DNA of 64,000 nucleotides from Pleurodeles waltl (GCF_031143425.1 NC_090445.1:820420817-820484816), one strand, 5' to 3'. Positions 34,216 to 45,249 are shown, counted from the stretch's first letter. The notes: generated by a model from the sequence alone, not told the origin. Translations and numbers: made by a program.

Positions 34216-35210
34216 TCAAACCAAGAAATCTTGCAAAACAGAACGTGCAAAATGGCCGTCCCTTCTAACTTCTGGGTCCAAGCAATAATGCTTCGTGAAA
34301 GTGTGAAGGGAAGCCCAAGTTACGGCCTTACAAATTTCAACAACTGGGACACCTCTAGCCAAGGCCATAGTGGCAGACTTAGCCCTGGTGGAATGGGCCC
34401 TAATACCTTCTGGAGGAACCTTCCTGGCTAGCGAATAACAAATCTTTATGCAAAGAATGACCAACCTGGAAAGAGTTCTCTTGTGGACGGCTCTGGCCTT
34501 CATCTTGCCTGCATATCCAACAAAAGGTTGCTCATCAACTCTAAAGTCTCTTGTCCTCTCAATGTAGAAACTCAGAGCCCTTCTTGGATCCAAGCGATGA
34601 AGTCCTTCCTTCTCTTTCGATGGATGGGGAGGAGGGTAAAAGGACAAGAGTGTTATAGACTGGCCCATATGAAAGGGAGTGACCACTTTAGGAAGGAAAG
34701 CCGCCCTGGTTCTCAGACCACCTTGTCAGCATGAAAGCTCGTAAAAGAAGGTTTCACATACACGTCTAGCTGACATGATAGCCGTTAGGAAAACTGTTTT
34801 TAAAACTAAAAGCCTCAACGGGCAAGAAAGCATAGGCTCAAACTGTGAACCCATCAAAAAAGTCAGAACCAAATTCAAATCCCACTGAGGCATGACAAAC
34901 GGAGTGGGAGAAAACTTGTTAGTCAAGCCTTTAAGGAACTAAATAACCATAGGGGACTTAAACAAGGGAGGCTGATCAGGAAGGCAAAGAAAGGCAGACA
35001 GCGATGACAAATAACCCTTCACAGTCACAACTGCACAACCTTTCTGTGCCAAGGAAAGGGCAAAAAGCAAAACATCAGACAAATGGGCCTTTAAGGGATC
35101 AATTTGCCTCTCTCCATACCAAGTAACAAATTTGCCCATCTGTTGCCATAGACAGTCTTGGTGGAGTGTTGCCTGGCCGATAAGATAACATCCACCACTT
35201 CTGGACCCAA
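34216..35210 (-). pseudogene. Tyrosine recombinase of DIRS copy B
   Basis: The N-terminal DNA-binding domain (VVDVILSARQHSTKTVYGNRW, about 35200-35130, then HLSDVLLFALSLAQKGCAVVTVKGYLSSLSAF) leads into the catalytic domain. All four catalytic-type residues can be seen: Arg I in MSARRVCE (near 34770), His and Arg II in IRAHSTRAKS (near 34390), and the tyrosine in FTKHYCLD (near 34290). From about 35130 on, the parts lie in one reading frame, interrupted by a TAG near 34940 and a TGA near 34733. One frame change lies upstream, within the N-terminal domain. The enzyme would join circular element DNA to the target without a DDE integrase. Preservation of the active-site motifs suggests recent activity of the family, but this copy cannot be translated through. 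Confidence 0.85.
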
Positions 35211-36975
35211 ACAACTTCTTGCCATCAAAAAGGAAGGTCCATAAGAGTAGCCCGAACATCCGTGAAGAAACCAGAAGCCCTGAGCCAGGCATACCTCCTG
35301 GTTGCACTGAAGTGCCCATCGACCTGACAACCGAACCTGCTGTGTCCAAGCCAGATTGAATAACCTGCTTGGCTGCCGCTTGACTGTACAACAGGAGTTC
35401 ACCAAACTGTCCCTGCACATACTGAGGCAATCTTGGCACAACAGCTCTTGCCAAGTCCATCAGGGCATGGATATACCTCCCCAGCACACATGTACCATTA
35501 AGAGACTTCAAGGTCATACTGCACAAGGAGGAGACCTTTTTAGCTGTTTGCTCCATATGCTTAGACTCCCTATCTGAAGGAGTCGCAGGGATCGAACCAG
35601 GAGCAGACCTCGCAGAACAAGGCTTGCACCACCAAGCTCTCAGGGATTGGATGCTGTGATAAACTGCGGATCCACTGGTGCAACTCTGTACCTCCTATTC
35701 ACAGTCCTGGAAACCGCAGGCTTCCTCCAAATGTCCAGAATGGGCTCAGTAAGGGCATCATTAAAAGGGAGGAGAGGCTCAGAAGACATAGCCAATGGAT
35801 GTAACACCTCAGTTAAAATGTTTGTCTTTGCCTCTGATGCCGGCAAAGGAAGGTTCAAAAACTCACCAGCCTTTCTTATTACACTGTGGTAAGAAGCTGC
35901 CTCCGCTGTGAGCTCACCAGGGGACGAGAAATCCCACTCAAGGGATGTATCCAAGCCACTTGCAGAGTCTAGGCCCTAAAATTCACCCATAGGCTCCGGA
36001 ATTTCTCCTTCCTCCATCAGCTGTTGCCGATACTCCTTCGCCTCCAAGAGCCTCAAGGCCCTTCTCCTCAACCTCAGTCTAGACTTCAAATGCAGCATCG
36101 ACAGAGAATTAGCCGTCGTTGACGATGCTGGTCTCAAAGTAGATGGATGCTCCTGTGGAGGAGAGGGTGGAGGGATACTGTGGGTCAAACTGGATCCATC
36201 CGGCACCAGCATCGACTCCATCGGCAGCGTCATCTGGGGTGGCGAAGTTATCGGCACCAAACCAGCACCTTCACCCCGATAGAAGGGTACAAACTGAGCC
36301 TGCTTGTACGGCGCCGGCGAACCCAGCATGAATGCTAACGGATCTGTGGGACCAGCATTCGCACTAGCAGGGCCATAGCTCTGTTAAAAATGTTAAACAT
36401 AGCATTGAGGAACGCTGATGGATCCACTTCCGGAGTCGGGAAGGCAGGAAACCTCTGCTCCTTCGGAGGCATCTGAACAGACTACGATGCCTGCACACCC
36501 GACTCCTGACCATGAGTGGACACAGGAGAAAACTGAGCCGTAGGGTTCACCAGGGGCTCGGAGACCTCTATCAAAGTCGGCGCCGGAGAATCCTGTGGAC
36601 TCTGAGTCACCATAAGACTGATCTCCCACGCCGCCGCTGTCTGAGAGGGGACCAAGACTGATCCCTGGAAGAACGGAGTCGAGATTCGTGCCCGCATCGC
36701 TTCTTATGCGACCTCGAGGACTTATGTGAAGAAGTATACCTCGCCTTTGATCTTCGATGACCCCTTTTCTCCTTCTAAGCTTTTGACAAGAAGAGCTTAG
36801 CCTGCCTCTCCTTCAAGGCCTTCGGGTTCATCCGCTGACAGGACACACATCCCTCCATGTTGTGGTCCGAGCTCAGGCACCACAAGCAATTCTCATGAGG
36901 AGCCGACCCCACACTCATAACAAGGCTTAAATCCTGTTTTTTTTCCAATGGAGACATTGCAACGCTCACCAACAA
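35211..36975 (-). pseudogene. Gag-like protein of DIRS copy B
   Basis: The N-terminal frame (36975-36775) has a Cys-His cluster (CLWCLSSDHNMEGCVSC) followed by a basic NPKALKERQAKLF helix, likely an RNA-binding zinc knuckle. A Ser/Pro-rich middle follows (36697-35976) with an RLRRRALRLLEAKEYRQQL helix. The next segment (35954-35640) holds AASYHSVIRKAGEFLNLPLP...LPFNDALTEPILDIWRKP, a block typical of DIRS Gag in vertebrates. The last segment (35556-35211) contains GRYIHALMDLARAVVPRLPQYVQGQF and ends near DGKKLFG. Frames change between the first and middle parts and again near 35600, with an in-frame stop near 35975. Gag forms the particle in which reverse transcription occurs; this copy is broken. 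Confidence 0.75.
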
Positions 36976-36980
36976 TTCCT

Positions 36981-37188
36981 CAAAACACTAACTGTTTAAG
37001 AGGTAGGAAAAAAACGTTAACGTTAAAGACACGGAAAAAAGGGATCTGACGTCAGCACACCGGCGAGGACTTCTTATTGCCATGATAACATCAGACTGAG
37101 TCGCGTGCGGAGCCGTGCAATTGTGACATCCTCGTCAACGTGGGGAGCTAGGAAGAACATTTCCGTTGAATGCTGGCGCATTGGGAGA
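36981..37188 (-). promoter_or_regulatory. GC-rich 5' leader/promoter region of DIRS copy B
   Basis: It lies between the right inverted repeat and the start of Gag. It is markedly richer in CpG than the flanking host sequence (ccggcgagga, gagtcgcgtgcggagccgtg, cctcgtcaacg) and includes a CRE-like tgacgtcagc near 37048. Its position and composition fit an element promoter. No TATA box is obvious. Confidence 0.45.
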
Positions 37189-37230
37189 ATTCATAAGGTG
37201 AGGAATCCACAGGTAGTTGTATCCATCAGA
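37189..37230 (-). repeat. Right 42-bp terminal inverted repeat of DIRS copy B
   Basis: It ends gttgtatccatcaga and is the exact reverse complement of 34125-34166. The next bases (gcctaacattt) resume the interrupted tandem unit. Confidence 0.97.
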
Positions 37231-37480
37231 GCCTAACATTTAACCTCTTTCTTTGCAAGCAAATATGAGAAGATAAAAACTAAATTTAAAAACCTGTTTA
37301 TTGCTTAGTCACTTCTGAACTCCAACATGTTTGTTTGGGGATGCTCCTGAGTTACAAAATTCCTAGCCAAGATTAAACAATGGGTGGAATGCATTTCAAA
37401 GGATGTTTTCAGCATATCCCTGAAATGTCTTTGCAACCACTCAGTTGCGCTGCCTGGTAGGATCCAACCTAAAAATTCAT
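37231..37480. repeat. Duplicated block, copy 2 (right part, resumed after DIRS copy B)
   Basis: The tandem unit broken at 34059 continues here (gcctaacatttaacc, gcaagcaaatatgagaagataaaa, tctgaactccaacatg). Sequence similar to copy 1 around 30700-30760 follows (atgtctttgcaacc, gctgcctggtagg). Confidence 0.75.
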
Positions 37481-38459
37481 ACATATTCAAAGTGAGGCTT
37501 CAGGTCAGTACTCAACATCATTTGATCTACTTAACTGTCATTCATATTTTCCTTGCACCCAAAACAGCATGCAGAATGGGTCAGCCCAGTGCAGCAATTA
37601 GTTCTTTAGCAGTGCAACAGCCTTTTGTCATTACCACATGTGGACATCCGTCTAAACTGAAGTACACTTTAGTGCCAGAACAATTGAGACAACACCTTAA
37701 TTTGCCAATTTTTTTTTTCTTCCCATTCTCCATCCTTATTCATTGTTGTCTAAACATTCTTTTGAATTTAAACAATGCCTTCGAGGTACAGTAGATTCAA
37801 AGCCAATAGTACATTTTCTTTAAACCAACAGAAATCATATATTTTAGTGTGATGTGGATCAAAACAAAAAAGGTTTTTCCATCTGTTCTGAATACACCTG
37901 CCTGGTAGGAGAACATACTTTTTTACTAAATATTTTATATGCAACTGTCATTTTTTTTAAATTTACATTTTTATATTTTAAGCTCCTGGTAATCACATTT
38001 AGGTGGCATATTTTATATTTTTTGTGGCACTTGCAATAAATAATGTAAAACCAATAACATTACACTAGCTTGCCAAGGCCAAATCTATTGGTTTTGCCAA
38101 TAATTGTTGACAGTTGACGCCACACAATGTAAACTAGACCATCTTTAAATGTCTGCAGGAAATTACTCATGTTTCATCTCTTTCACAAGTCTGCCTCCTA
38201 ATCCTGGTTAATCTTACAAACCCTTAAATACCACCAAATAGATATCTGTTCTGCCAATGTCTTTAGTAACGATGACATTTTTTTCAAACAAATCGTATGG
38301 AGCACAATCCGGTATGACTATGGCCTGGAAGAGCTGATGGATGTCTGGGGTGCCCTCCACGAAATTTTTCAAAACACAGCAGAGTCCGCAAAATTCCTTT
38401 GATGACAGGTTCCTTGTCATCTTTAATCTTGGAGCCACTTTGGGCCCCTACTCACAATT
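37481..38459. other. Unassigned intronic sequence
   Basis: AT-rich sequence with T runs (37710-37725, 37950-37975). I see no conserved protein or RNA gene. The similarity to copy 1 of the duplicated block fades a little after 37480. Confidence 0.35.
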
Positions 38460-38942
38460 AACAGCACCTAGACTCACCAATACACCAATGATCCATAACT
38501 CCACTTAAAAGTCTTCTCTGCTTCATACATCCAATGCCTCAAACACTGTCTCCACATCATCTAGACATGGAAATAGAGAGCCTACCTGAAGCTCACCCTG
38601 ACCAAAACAGAATTTCTATTGTTTGCCAAGAACAACACACAAGACATAGTTGAAACCTGGCTCAATAACATGACCTTTGATGGCTCAAAACCCTAACGTT
38701 CACTGAATGCCAAGTCACTGGATTCACCCTGGGCAAAACAAAGACAGCATGGTACCAGCTCTCTCTTCTATAGAAAGTGAAACAGTTTCTTCGAGAGAGC
38801 AACTTCATTATCGCAGGTCAATCAGTCATACACTTGCACTTTGCTCCATTGCCTCCCATACTTCACAATGGCACTTCTTAGGGGCATCCTACAAGTTGCA
38901 GCGCCTCCCTCAGCACCTGAAGAAATATGATCACATCATCCA
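38460..38942 (+). pseudogene. CR1/L2-like LINE fragment (C-terminal RT)
   Basis: The reading near 38560-38640 contains LKLTLTKTEFLLFAKNN after a short helix. This matches the thumb-region motif LKLNxxKTExLxF of CR1/L2/Rex1-group LINEs, which follows the YxDD palm. FDGSKP and a degraded LGVTLD-like segment come next (about 38670-38720). The far C-terminal stretch LPQHLKKYDHII (about 38908-38942) resembles the ARHDHI box before the LHWLP motif in the same group. The palm lies outside the fragment. It is broken by stops and cut at its right end by the LTR-like element that starts at 38943. Confidence 0.6.
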
Positions 38943-41004
38943 TGTTAGAAATGGGGTCTCTAGTTGGCAGTCGTTTTAAACCCTGTACTAGTAGGGACCC
39001 TCACTCTAGTTAGGGTAAGGGAGATGCACATCTCAGAAAACCCCAGCTCACCCCCTTGGCAGCGTGGCACAAGCAGTCAGCCTTATTTCAGGGGCAATGT
39101 GTAAGGCATTTGTACCAAAACACACAGTAACACAGTGAAAACACCACAAAAGGACTCCACACCAGTTTAGAAAAATAGCTAATTCTTATCTAAATCAAAT
39201 AAGACCAAAACGACAAAAAAACATACACAAGTAGAGATAGAGATCAATGGATGCGTTGTTTTAGCACAAAGTATCTGGTATTCGTAAAAAATAAAGCTGC
39301 ACGGGTGGGCGGGCATGCGTCGGAAAAGCAAGTGATGTGTTGATTCTTTACTCGCAAGTGAGGCCATGCGTTGATTCTTTATCCGCCGGGTAAGAGATGT
39401 GTTGATTCTTTCCTCTCAGGGAAGGGGTGCGTCCATTTCCAGACAAGCAGGTCTGTGCAGTGATGTTAAAAATTGTGATGCCCAGGGTCGATGCATGTAA
39501 AATTCAGAAATGCTGTGTGAAGGGTCCGCGTTGGTAACAGATGCTGCATCGATTCTCCAGATGCGAGGCAGGCGCTGTGTCGAATTTTCAGCACTTGAAC
39601 AGGCGCGGAGTTGATTTTTCCAACATGCATACAGCAGTGCATGAATTTTCTCCCGCATGTTACCAGCTTCCACTTCTAAGGGCCTAGGGACTGGATTTGG
39701 CACCAATTAGCAAGTCTCGGGTCTCCCTGAGACTTCAAAACAGGGGGCAAGCACAGTCCAAGACCAGGGAGAAACTTCACAAGCCAGATTTCAGAAGCCA
39801 AAGTCCAGTCCTTTCCCTCTTAAGGTAGAAACAGCAGCAGCAGGCCAGGACAGCAAAGCAACAGGCAGAGTGGCAGGTCCTCCTCAAGCATGAAGCTCTT
39901 CTCTTTGGCAGAGGTTCCTCTTGGTCCAGAAGTAATGTGAAAGTCTGGGGTTTTGGTGCCACTATAGTCATTTCTGCCTTTGAAGTAGGCAAACTTCAAA
40001 AGAAAGTCTCTGTTGTTCACAAGAGCCTGCATTGTCCAGGCCTGGCCCCAGACACACACCAGGGAGTTGGAGACTGCATTGTGCGAGGACAGGCACAGCC
40101 CTTTCAGGTGCCGGATTCAGCTCCTCCCTCCCATTCTACCTCAGGAAGACTCATTAGGATATCCAGGACACACCTCAGCTTCCCTTTGTGTCACTGTCTA
40201 GAAAGAATTGGCAAACAGCCCAGCCGTCAGTTTAACCCATACGTCGATTCCACAGGCAGGCAGAGGCATAGAATGGTTAGGCAAGAAAATGCCCACTTTC
40301 TAAAAGTATTTTTTTCGAACGGACAATCTAAAAACCAACTTTACCAAAAGTTTTTTTTAATTGTGAGTTCAGAGACCCCCAAACTCCATATCTTCATCTG
40401 CTCCCAATGGGAAACTACACTTAAAGTATATTTAAAGGCAGTCCTCATGTTAACCTATGGGAGGGATAGGCCTTGCATTGAGAAATAGTGCCAAATTTGT
40501 TTTTCTTTATCAGGACATGTAAATCACACCAGCATTTGTCCTACCTTTTAAATACACTGCACCCCGCCCAAAGGGCTACCTACGGCCTGCATCAAAGTGA
40601 CTTACATGTACTAAAAGGGAAAGTTTTGGGCCTGGCAAGTGGACAAACTTGCCAGGTTGAATTGGCAGTGCAAAACCGCACACACAGACACTGCAGTGGC
40701 AGGTCGGAGACATGTTTACAGGGCTACTCATGTGGGTGGCACAATCAGGGATGCAGACCCACTAGTAGCATTTGATTTACAGACCCTGGGCACCTCTAGT
40801 GCACTTTACTAGGGACTTACTAGAAGAGCTAATATGCAAATCAGGGATAAACCTATCACCAATACAATTTAGAGGAACAGCATATGCACTTAAGCACTGG
40901 TTAGCAGCGGTAAAGTGCCCAGAGTCCTAAAGCCAACTAAAAATGGTCAGAAAAGAAAATTAGAAAGTTTGGGGATGACCCTGAGAAAAGGGCCAAGTCC
41001 AACA
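38943..41004. mobile_element. LTR-like non-coding element (possible solo LTR), 2.06 kb
   Basis: It starts TGTTAGAAATGG and ends AAGTCCAACA, so TGTT...AACA forms the short inverted ends of an LTR. The flanking five bases are atcca (left) and atcct (right), an almost exact target duplication. The host of the insertion is a LINE fragment that appears to continue after it. The interior is non-coding and contains three ~33-bp copies of a tgttgattcttt-type unit (39330-39420) followed by looser copies (gcatcgattct, gagttgattttt). It may be a large solo LTR or a non-autonomous element. The orientation is uncertain. Confidence 0.55.
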
Positions 41005-42650
41005 ATCCTTCATTCTGCTTGAACACTAGGCCGCTGTGCACTTTAACCTAGATGTATTTTATTCAGCTTTGTCTTATTGTTGTTACAATAACCATTTTTA
41101 CGGTCGTTTTATTTTCCATTTATCTAACTGTTTTGCCTAGGCCAGCACTCTGTTCTCAAACAAGACATTCTTGATCACTCTGTGCTCCTTCCAAGGCTAC
41201 AGCACAATACATTGCCGGTGAACGTAGTAGAAGTTTAGTCTCCAACATTCGTAGAAAATACACATCCTTACATAGGGACATTTTCTCAGAACATCAGTTG
41301 TGTTGTTATAAAAACACTTCCTTGTCCCTTACATGTTAGAGGGAGATTCCAGCCAGGGAACCACAACTGTATGCTGATTGCTTCACTACAGATGCTAACG
41401 CAGACCGCAGGCCTTTGCTCAGGTATGGGGGTTGAGGTCTTCCCAGGGGAACCTGGTGGGCAGATTTGGAGCTTAACATGCTGTGCTCAATCATAACCTA
41501 GGTAGGGATTAGTCCATCGATTATAGTGACAATATGATAGCGTTGTTTTTATGCTTCACTCGCTCGTCACAATTTTAATATTGTCATGTTGTGCCGTCCT
41601 GGTTATTGCAGCTCACGCTTTGCTATCTAAGATGCTGTTGTTTAATTAAACTCATTATTGAAACATATACTGCTTCTGTTTGTCATTTATATATGAGACT
41701 GAATTGTAAATGAGAGAACCGGATGAGACCCGAATGACCACGACTTCCCTGAGAAGCCAAGTATGTCATGCGATCGCCTGCCCAGTCATTACTATCCTTG
41801 GGTAGAGATGAGGCATAGTTAGCCGGAGCGAAACCCAGATTGGCGCGACAGATGTCACCCGCAATGGGTTAGACAGTCTCCCACACCGCGGGCGATTCTG
41901 CCGCTCAAAATCCAGTAGTCTCATTAGAAAAATGAGAGCCTACGCAACACTAGTTGCTAGTCAACGCATGACAAATCCAACTGCATCATTAACAAAGCAA
42001 TCTTGTCCAGCACCCCTGCTTAACCTGCAGTGAGGCTTACCATCCTTAGTTGGTCTCAGCACACAAGTAGTATGACACTTTCAAAAAGCAGACTAAGAGT
42101 AAAACAAGGCAGCAGGACTTTTTCATCTACAGAAATAGGATCTGGAACAACATTTGTGTATCCATGAGGACTGTCTCAAAACTGCTCCAATTTAGGGAAG
42201 AGTTTAGGACGTACCGTTTTGAAGAACACTAAATCGCAAAGCATTAGCAATCCATAAACCAACTACTAATTCTACCACTTGTTGACTTTATGCTCATTTG
42301 TCACCCTGGGCAGACCGCTGCTGCCTTTTGGCTAGATTTGAGTCCATAATGACGGTAGCCCCCAGAATGAGCAGTCTGAACTTCTGAAAAACAAACACCA
42401 ATGATGGCAAGTACTTCCACCATCAGCCACGGTCCACATCAGTACAAAAGACCAATGTCCTAAGCCAGTAGTGTCATGAAGCACCCACATACTATATCCT
42501 ACACTTTCTGACCTAAGTTCATGCACACACACACACACACGTCAAAAGCCAAGGTACTCTGCCTCCAATTCCATGCACCTGTCCAATCCCTCCATTTTCT
42601 TAAAACGTTGACTGGTCTCATCACATACAGAGGACACACCCACATACAAA
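41005..42650. other. Unassigned, probable continuation of the interrupted LINE and intronic sequence
   Basis: The first 150-200 bases (atccttcattctgcttgaacac...) plausibly continue the LINE fragment cut at 38942. After that, no protein or RNA gene is recognised. A block around 41700-41900 is CpG-richer (gatgagacccgaatgaccacg, gcgcgacagatgtcacccgc) and may be an old repeat. A (CA)n run lies at 42525-42541. Confidence 0.3.
42525..42541. repeat. (CA)n microsatellite
   Basis: A pure cacacacacacacac run of about 17 bases. A second pure run of similar length lies at 44826-44843. Confidence 0.9.
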
Positions 42651-42654
42651 ATAT

Positions 42655-43013
42655 CTCATCTTAATGTTCTCTGCTTCCAGCACAACGCACCTGCAGAAAC
42701 TCCCCTCCCATACACAATGGTGACTGGTCCCAGAGCACATGAGTGGAGCCTGTAATTTCAACACTCAGCACCAAAGGGTACCACACTTCCTCAAGCTTCC
42801 TGCTGCAACAGAGTACTCTTCTTTTCATTCGTAATGCATACCTCGCAACATCGTGCTCCTCTTTCACACTTTTAAAAATTAACAAACAGGTATATTTTAT
42901 CATGTTGAGAAATAGGAAAGACTGAGCGGACCCGCCAGAATTCAAACCTGTGTCTGTCACGTTAAACACAGATTGCTGGAATGGATACATTAGTTTGCTG
43001 AGCTACCAAACAC
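42655..43013 (-). mobile_element. tRNA-derived SINE
   Basis: On the minus strand the head reads TGGTAGCTCAGCAAACTAATG (43008-42988), a Pol III box A, and GGTTTGAATTC (42948-42938), a box B, about 50 bases apart as in a tRNA gene. The remaining fold and anticodon arm are degraded, so this is a SINE head and not a functional tRNA. The 3' limit of the body is a guess. Confidence 0.6.
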
Positions 43014-44559
43014 ATTATATAGACCTCCCACCAGGGTACGCCTCTGCACATCACCATAAACTAGTGTACTACACTTTCCTAAACACTCAGAAAGTATCAT
43101 CTCTTGAAACAGGCTATTATTGTTTTCCGCCATTGCAAAAACAAATACAGGTGCCCTATTTGCCCACACTGGCAACGTCAAGATCACACAACATGACAGC
43201 GTGCTCATCCTCCTCAGCTTTATGCACTAGTGCACGCTTGTCTGCAAAACATCTCACTAAATCACACACGAGCACTAAATTCTATCTCCCTACTTTGTTA
43301 CCCACACCCTCACTTCTAATTTACAACACACTAGTCTACAACATAAGTCCAATTCTACACACATGAAGGTACCTTCACAATTCCTAAACCTGCCTTGTAG
43401 CTTAAACCTGCAACAACATACACTTTAATTTAGCAATACTTCCAGTTATACAGAAAACACTTCACAACATTAGAAACATGCACATTTTCCAAAATACTTT
43501 AAAAGCATACTAATTTGCAAAAATAAATGTGTATCTTCCAAAGAAATAACCTTTAAAGCATTCATCTACCACTTTCAGATACATAAGATTTTCCACCCAT
43601 TAATATCCACAAAATTACATAGAAAACAATTCAATATTTCACCTGAACAGATCCAACATTATTCACATATTCCCTGCTGCTTAAGACCGTGCTATAACCA
43701 GTTCCATTCCCCTCGAACCTCTAAAATAACCACTTTCAACGCTATTTCCAGTGCCACTGTCTTAAGGCGAATATTGTCTGTAAAGTCAGTTTTAGACCAC
43801 TAAAGTACCAAAAATCCTTTCTACTGTCAGCTTGTTTTAATTCCATTTCACTTTTCCAGAAGGTAAGCACTGATACTCTACAGAACTCCAACACAAGATC
43901 CTACATCGGCTACCCAAGTCCACAAAATACATGTTTCCATCAGATTTTGAGTCACTAGTCCGACCTCCTCACTTGTGCTCTGGTCTCAAATCTCAACAGT
44001 GCCTAGGTCATTCCTCATATGAGCCACATGCCATAGTACACTTCCATCATGGTTTCAACGAAAGGCAGCCACTAATTCTGAACTTGCTGCACGTTGCTGC
44101 TCACAATGCCACTAAGTCCCCATGACCCTTCACGCTTCTCCTTACAAATAACAAGGCTCACATCATAGGAAAATAAGTGCCTCTGTGCAGTCACACTGGG
44201 GAACGACACTCCTTATACTAAAGGCACACTCCTGCTGGTTTTGTGGTCATTGTAACCTTCCTCCTTGGACAGTGCCTAAAAGTATCACTTCTATCCCACA
44301 GGTGAAATTGATGCCTTTAATATGCTACAGCACAAAAACCCACCTTAGCTTAGAAGCAGCTGGCCCCTTACAGTTTATGAGAGACTAAACACCATATTTT
44401 ATAACTGCTTTTATTGTTTCTTTAAAATTTTCATATCGCTCTTTTGCCCGTGCTCCTCATTGAGCTCTTCTGCCCAGCAACACCTGCTAACGTCACTTGT
44501 TGGCAGAAGTGAAGCTGGGCATCTTCAAACTAGTTCATTCACGACCCCGAGATTGACTC
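43014..44559. other. Unassigned AT-rich sequence left of the gypsy element
   Basis: The plus strand here is unusually C-rich and G-poor (notably 43020-43960), with many cac/cta words. No coding family is recognised in the open frames. The skew suggests an old repeat read on its poor strand. Confidence 0.3.
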
Positions 44560-44770
44560 TGTAGCATCCTCACCAGTCTGGGTACCTGCCAATGACTACG
44601 CCACACACTAAGTTGTAGATCACACGTCTTTATTCCTCTGCTTGTAACTGCGAACTCCAACAATCTAAACAATGGATTAACTACAAACCATTCTAATGAT
44701 TACATCGCACTTATACAGAGTCAGTCAGGGGGCCAGAAAGGTTTAGTCCTAAAACATGCAACACACAACA
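44560..44770 (-). repeat. 3' LTR of the gypsy element
   Basis: 211 bp on the plus strand from tgtagcatcctcacc to acacacaaca. It is followed by tcttcccctctgttaa, which on the minus strand is the polypurine tract AACAGAGGGGAAGA directly before the LTR start TGTTGTGTG. The segment cctgggtacc.nccaatgac.ncgccaca.actaag.tt...acacgtctttatt is shared with the right LTR. Confidence 0.8.
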
Positions 44771-45164
44771 TCTTCCCCTCTGTTAAATGAAACATTATAT
44801 TTTTCAAAAAACAGCAGTAGACATATATACACACACACACACAAAAGTACAACAATTTCTCTTTGATCAATCTTCATGGAGCTTTGATCATACAACCCGA
44901 TCTGGTTGAGGGAAGCCGTCATCTTCAGTGTCTGGGATTGGTAAAGTTGGTAACGAGTCAGCAGTCACTTCTTTTACTATTTTGAGTCAAAGACAGATGA
45001 AACACAGGCCTAAAGTGAGTAGTCTCTCTGGTAACAGACTTCCCAGGGCACTGGGCAGTCACCATGTGTCCCTTGGTAGACACCACTTGGAAAGGTTCAG
45101 CACTGTAGGGAGCAACAGATTTTCTTTTGTGTATCTGTCAGGTGATCACAAAATCTCCTTCTAT

Positions 45165-45196
45165 AAACAAGATGACCTCTGCAGGTCATCTTGTTT
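45165..45196. repeat. Perfect 14-bp-arm inverted repeat
   Basis: aaacaagatgacct and aggtcatcttgttt are exact reverse complements with a 4-base loop (ctgc). The repeat lies in the integrase C-terminal part of the gypsy element. It may be a chance or repair-made palindrome. Confidence 0.85.
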
Positions 45197-45249
45197 GTAT
45201 AAGCGTCCATTTTCTGCTTGATAACTAAGTCCCTTGTACGAATCATATT

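Larger units (their letters stand above)
34060..37231 (-). mobile_element. DIRS-like element, copy B: RT-less Gag-recombinase derivative with intact ends
   Basis: It is bounded by a perfect 42-bp inverted repeat (34125-34166 and 37189-37230). A further 18-bp-arm hairpin (34063-34080 / 34103-34120) lies outside the left repeat, as expected for DIRS, whose two ends are not symmetrical. The minus strand reads: GC-rich leader, Gag zinc knuckle, Gag body and tyrosine recombinase. No reverse transcriptase, RNase H or methyltransferase-like segment is present. The junction is near 35200, where the Gag motif DGKKLFG runs straight into the recombinase N-terminal domain. The insertion splits a ~175-bp tandem unit; the intact unit at 33870 gives the empty site gaagacagagcctaac. 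The five bases cagag occur at both junctions. Coding is broken by only a few stops and shifts, so it looks younger than copies A and C. Confidence 0.88.

Noticed and set aside
35575..35645. tRNA-like sequence on the minus strand (GGTTCGATCCC box B and a cloverleaf-like context)
   Set aside because: It reads as coding sequence of the DIRS copy B Gag (SARSAPGSIPATPSDRESK), continuing directly into the next Gag segment, and no acceptor-stem pairing is seen. The box B match is coincidental.
39937..40488. 183-codon open frame on the plus strand
   Set aside because: It lies wholly within the non-coding LTR-like element and shows no retroelement or host domain.
44928..45221. 97-codon open frame on the plus strand
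   Set aside because: It is antisense to the integrase C-terminal region of the gypsy element.
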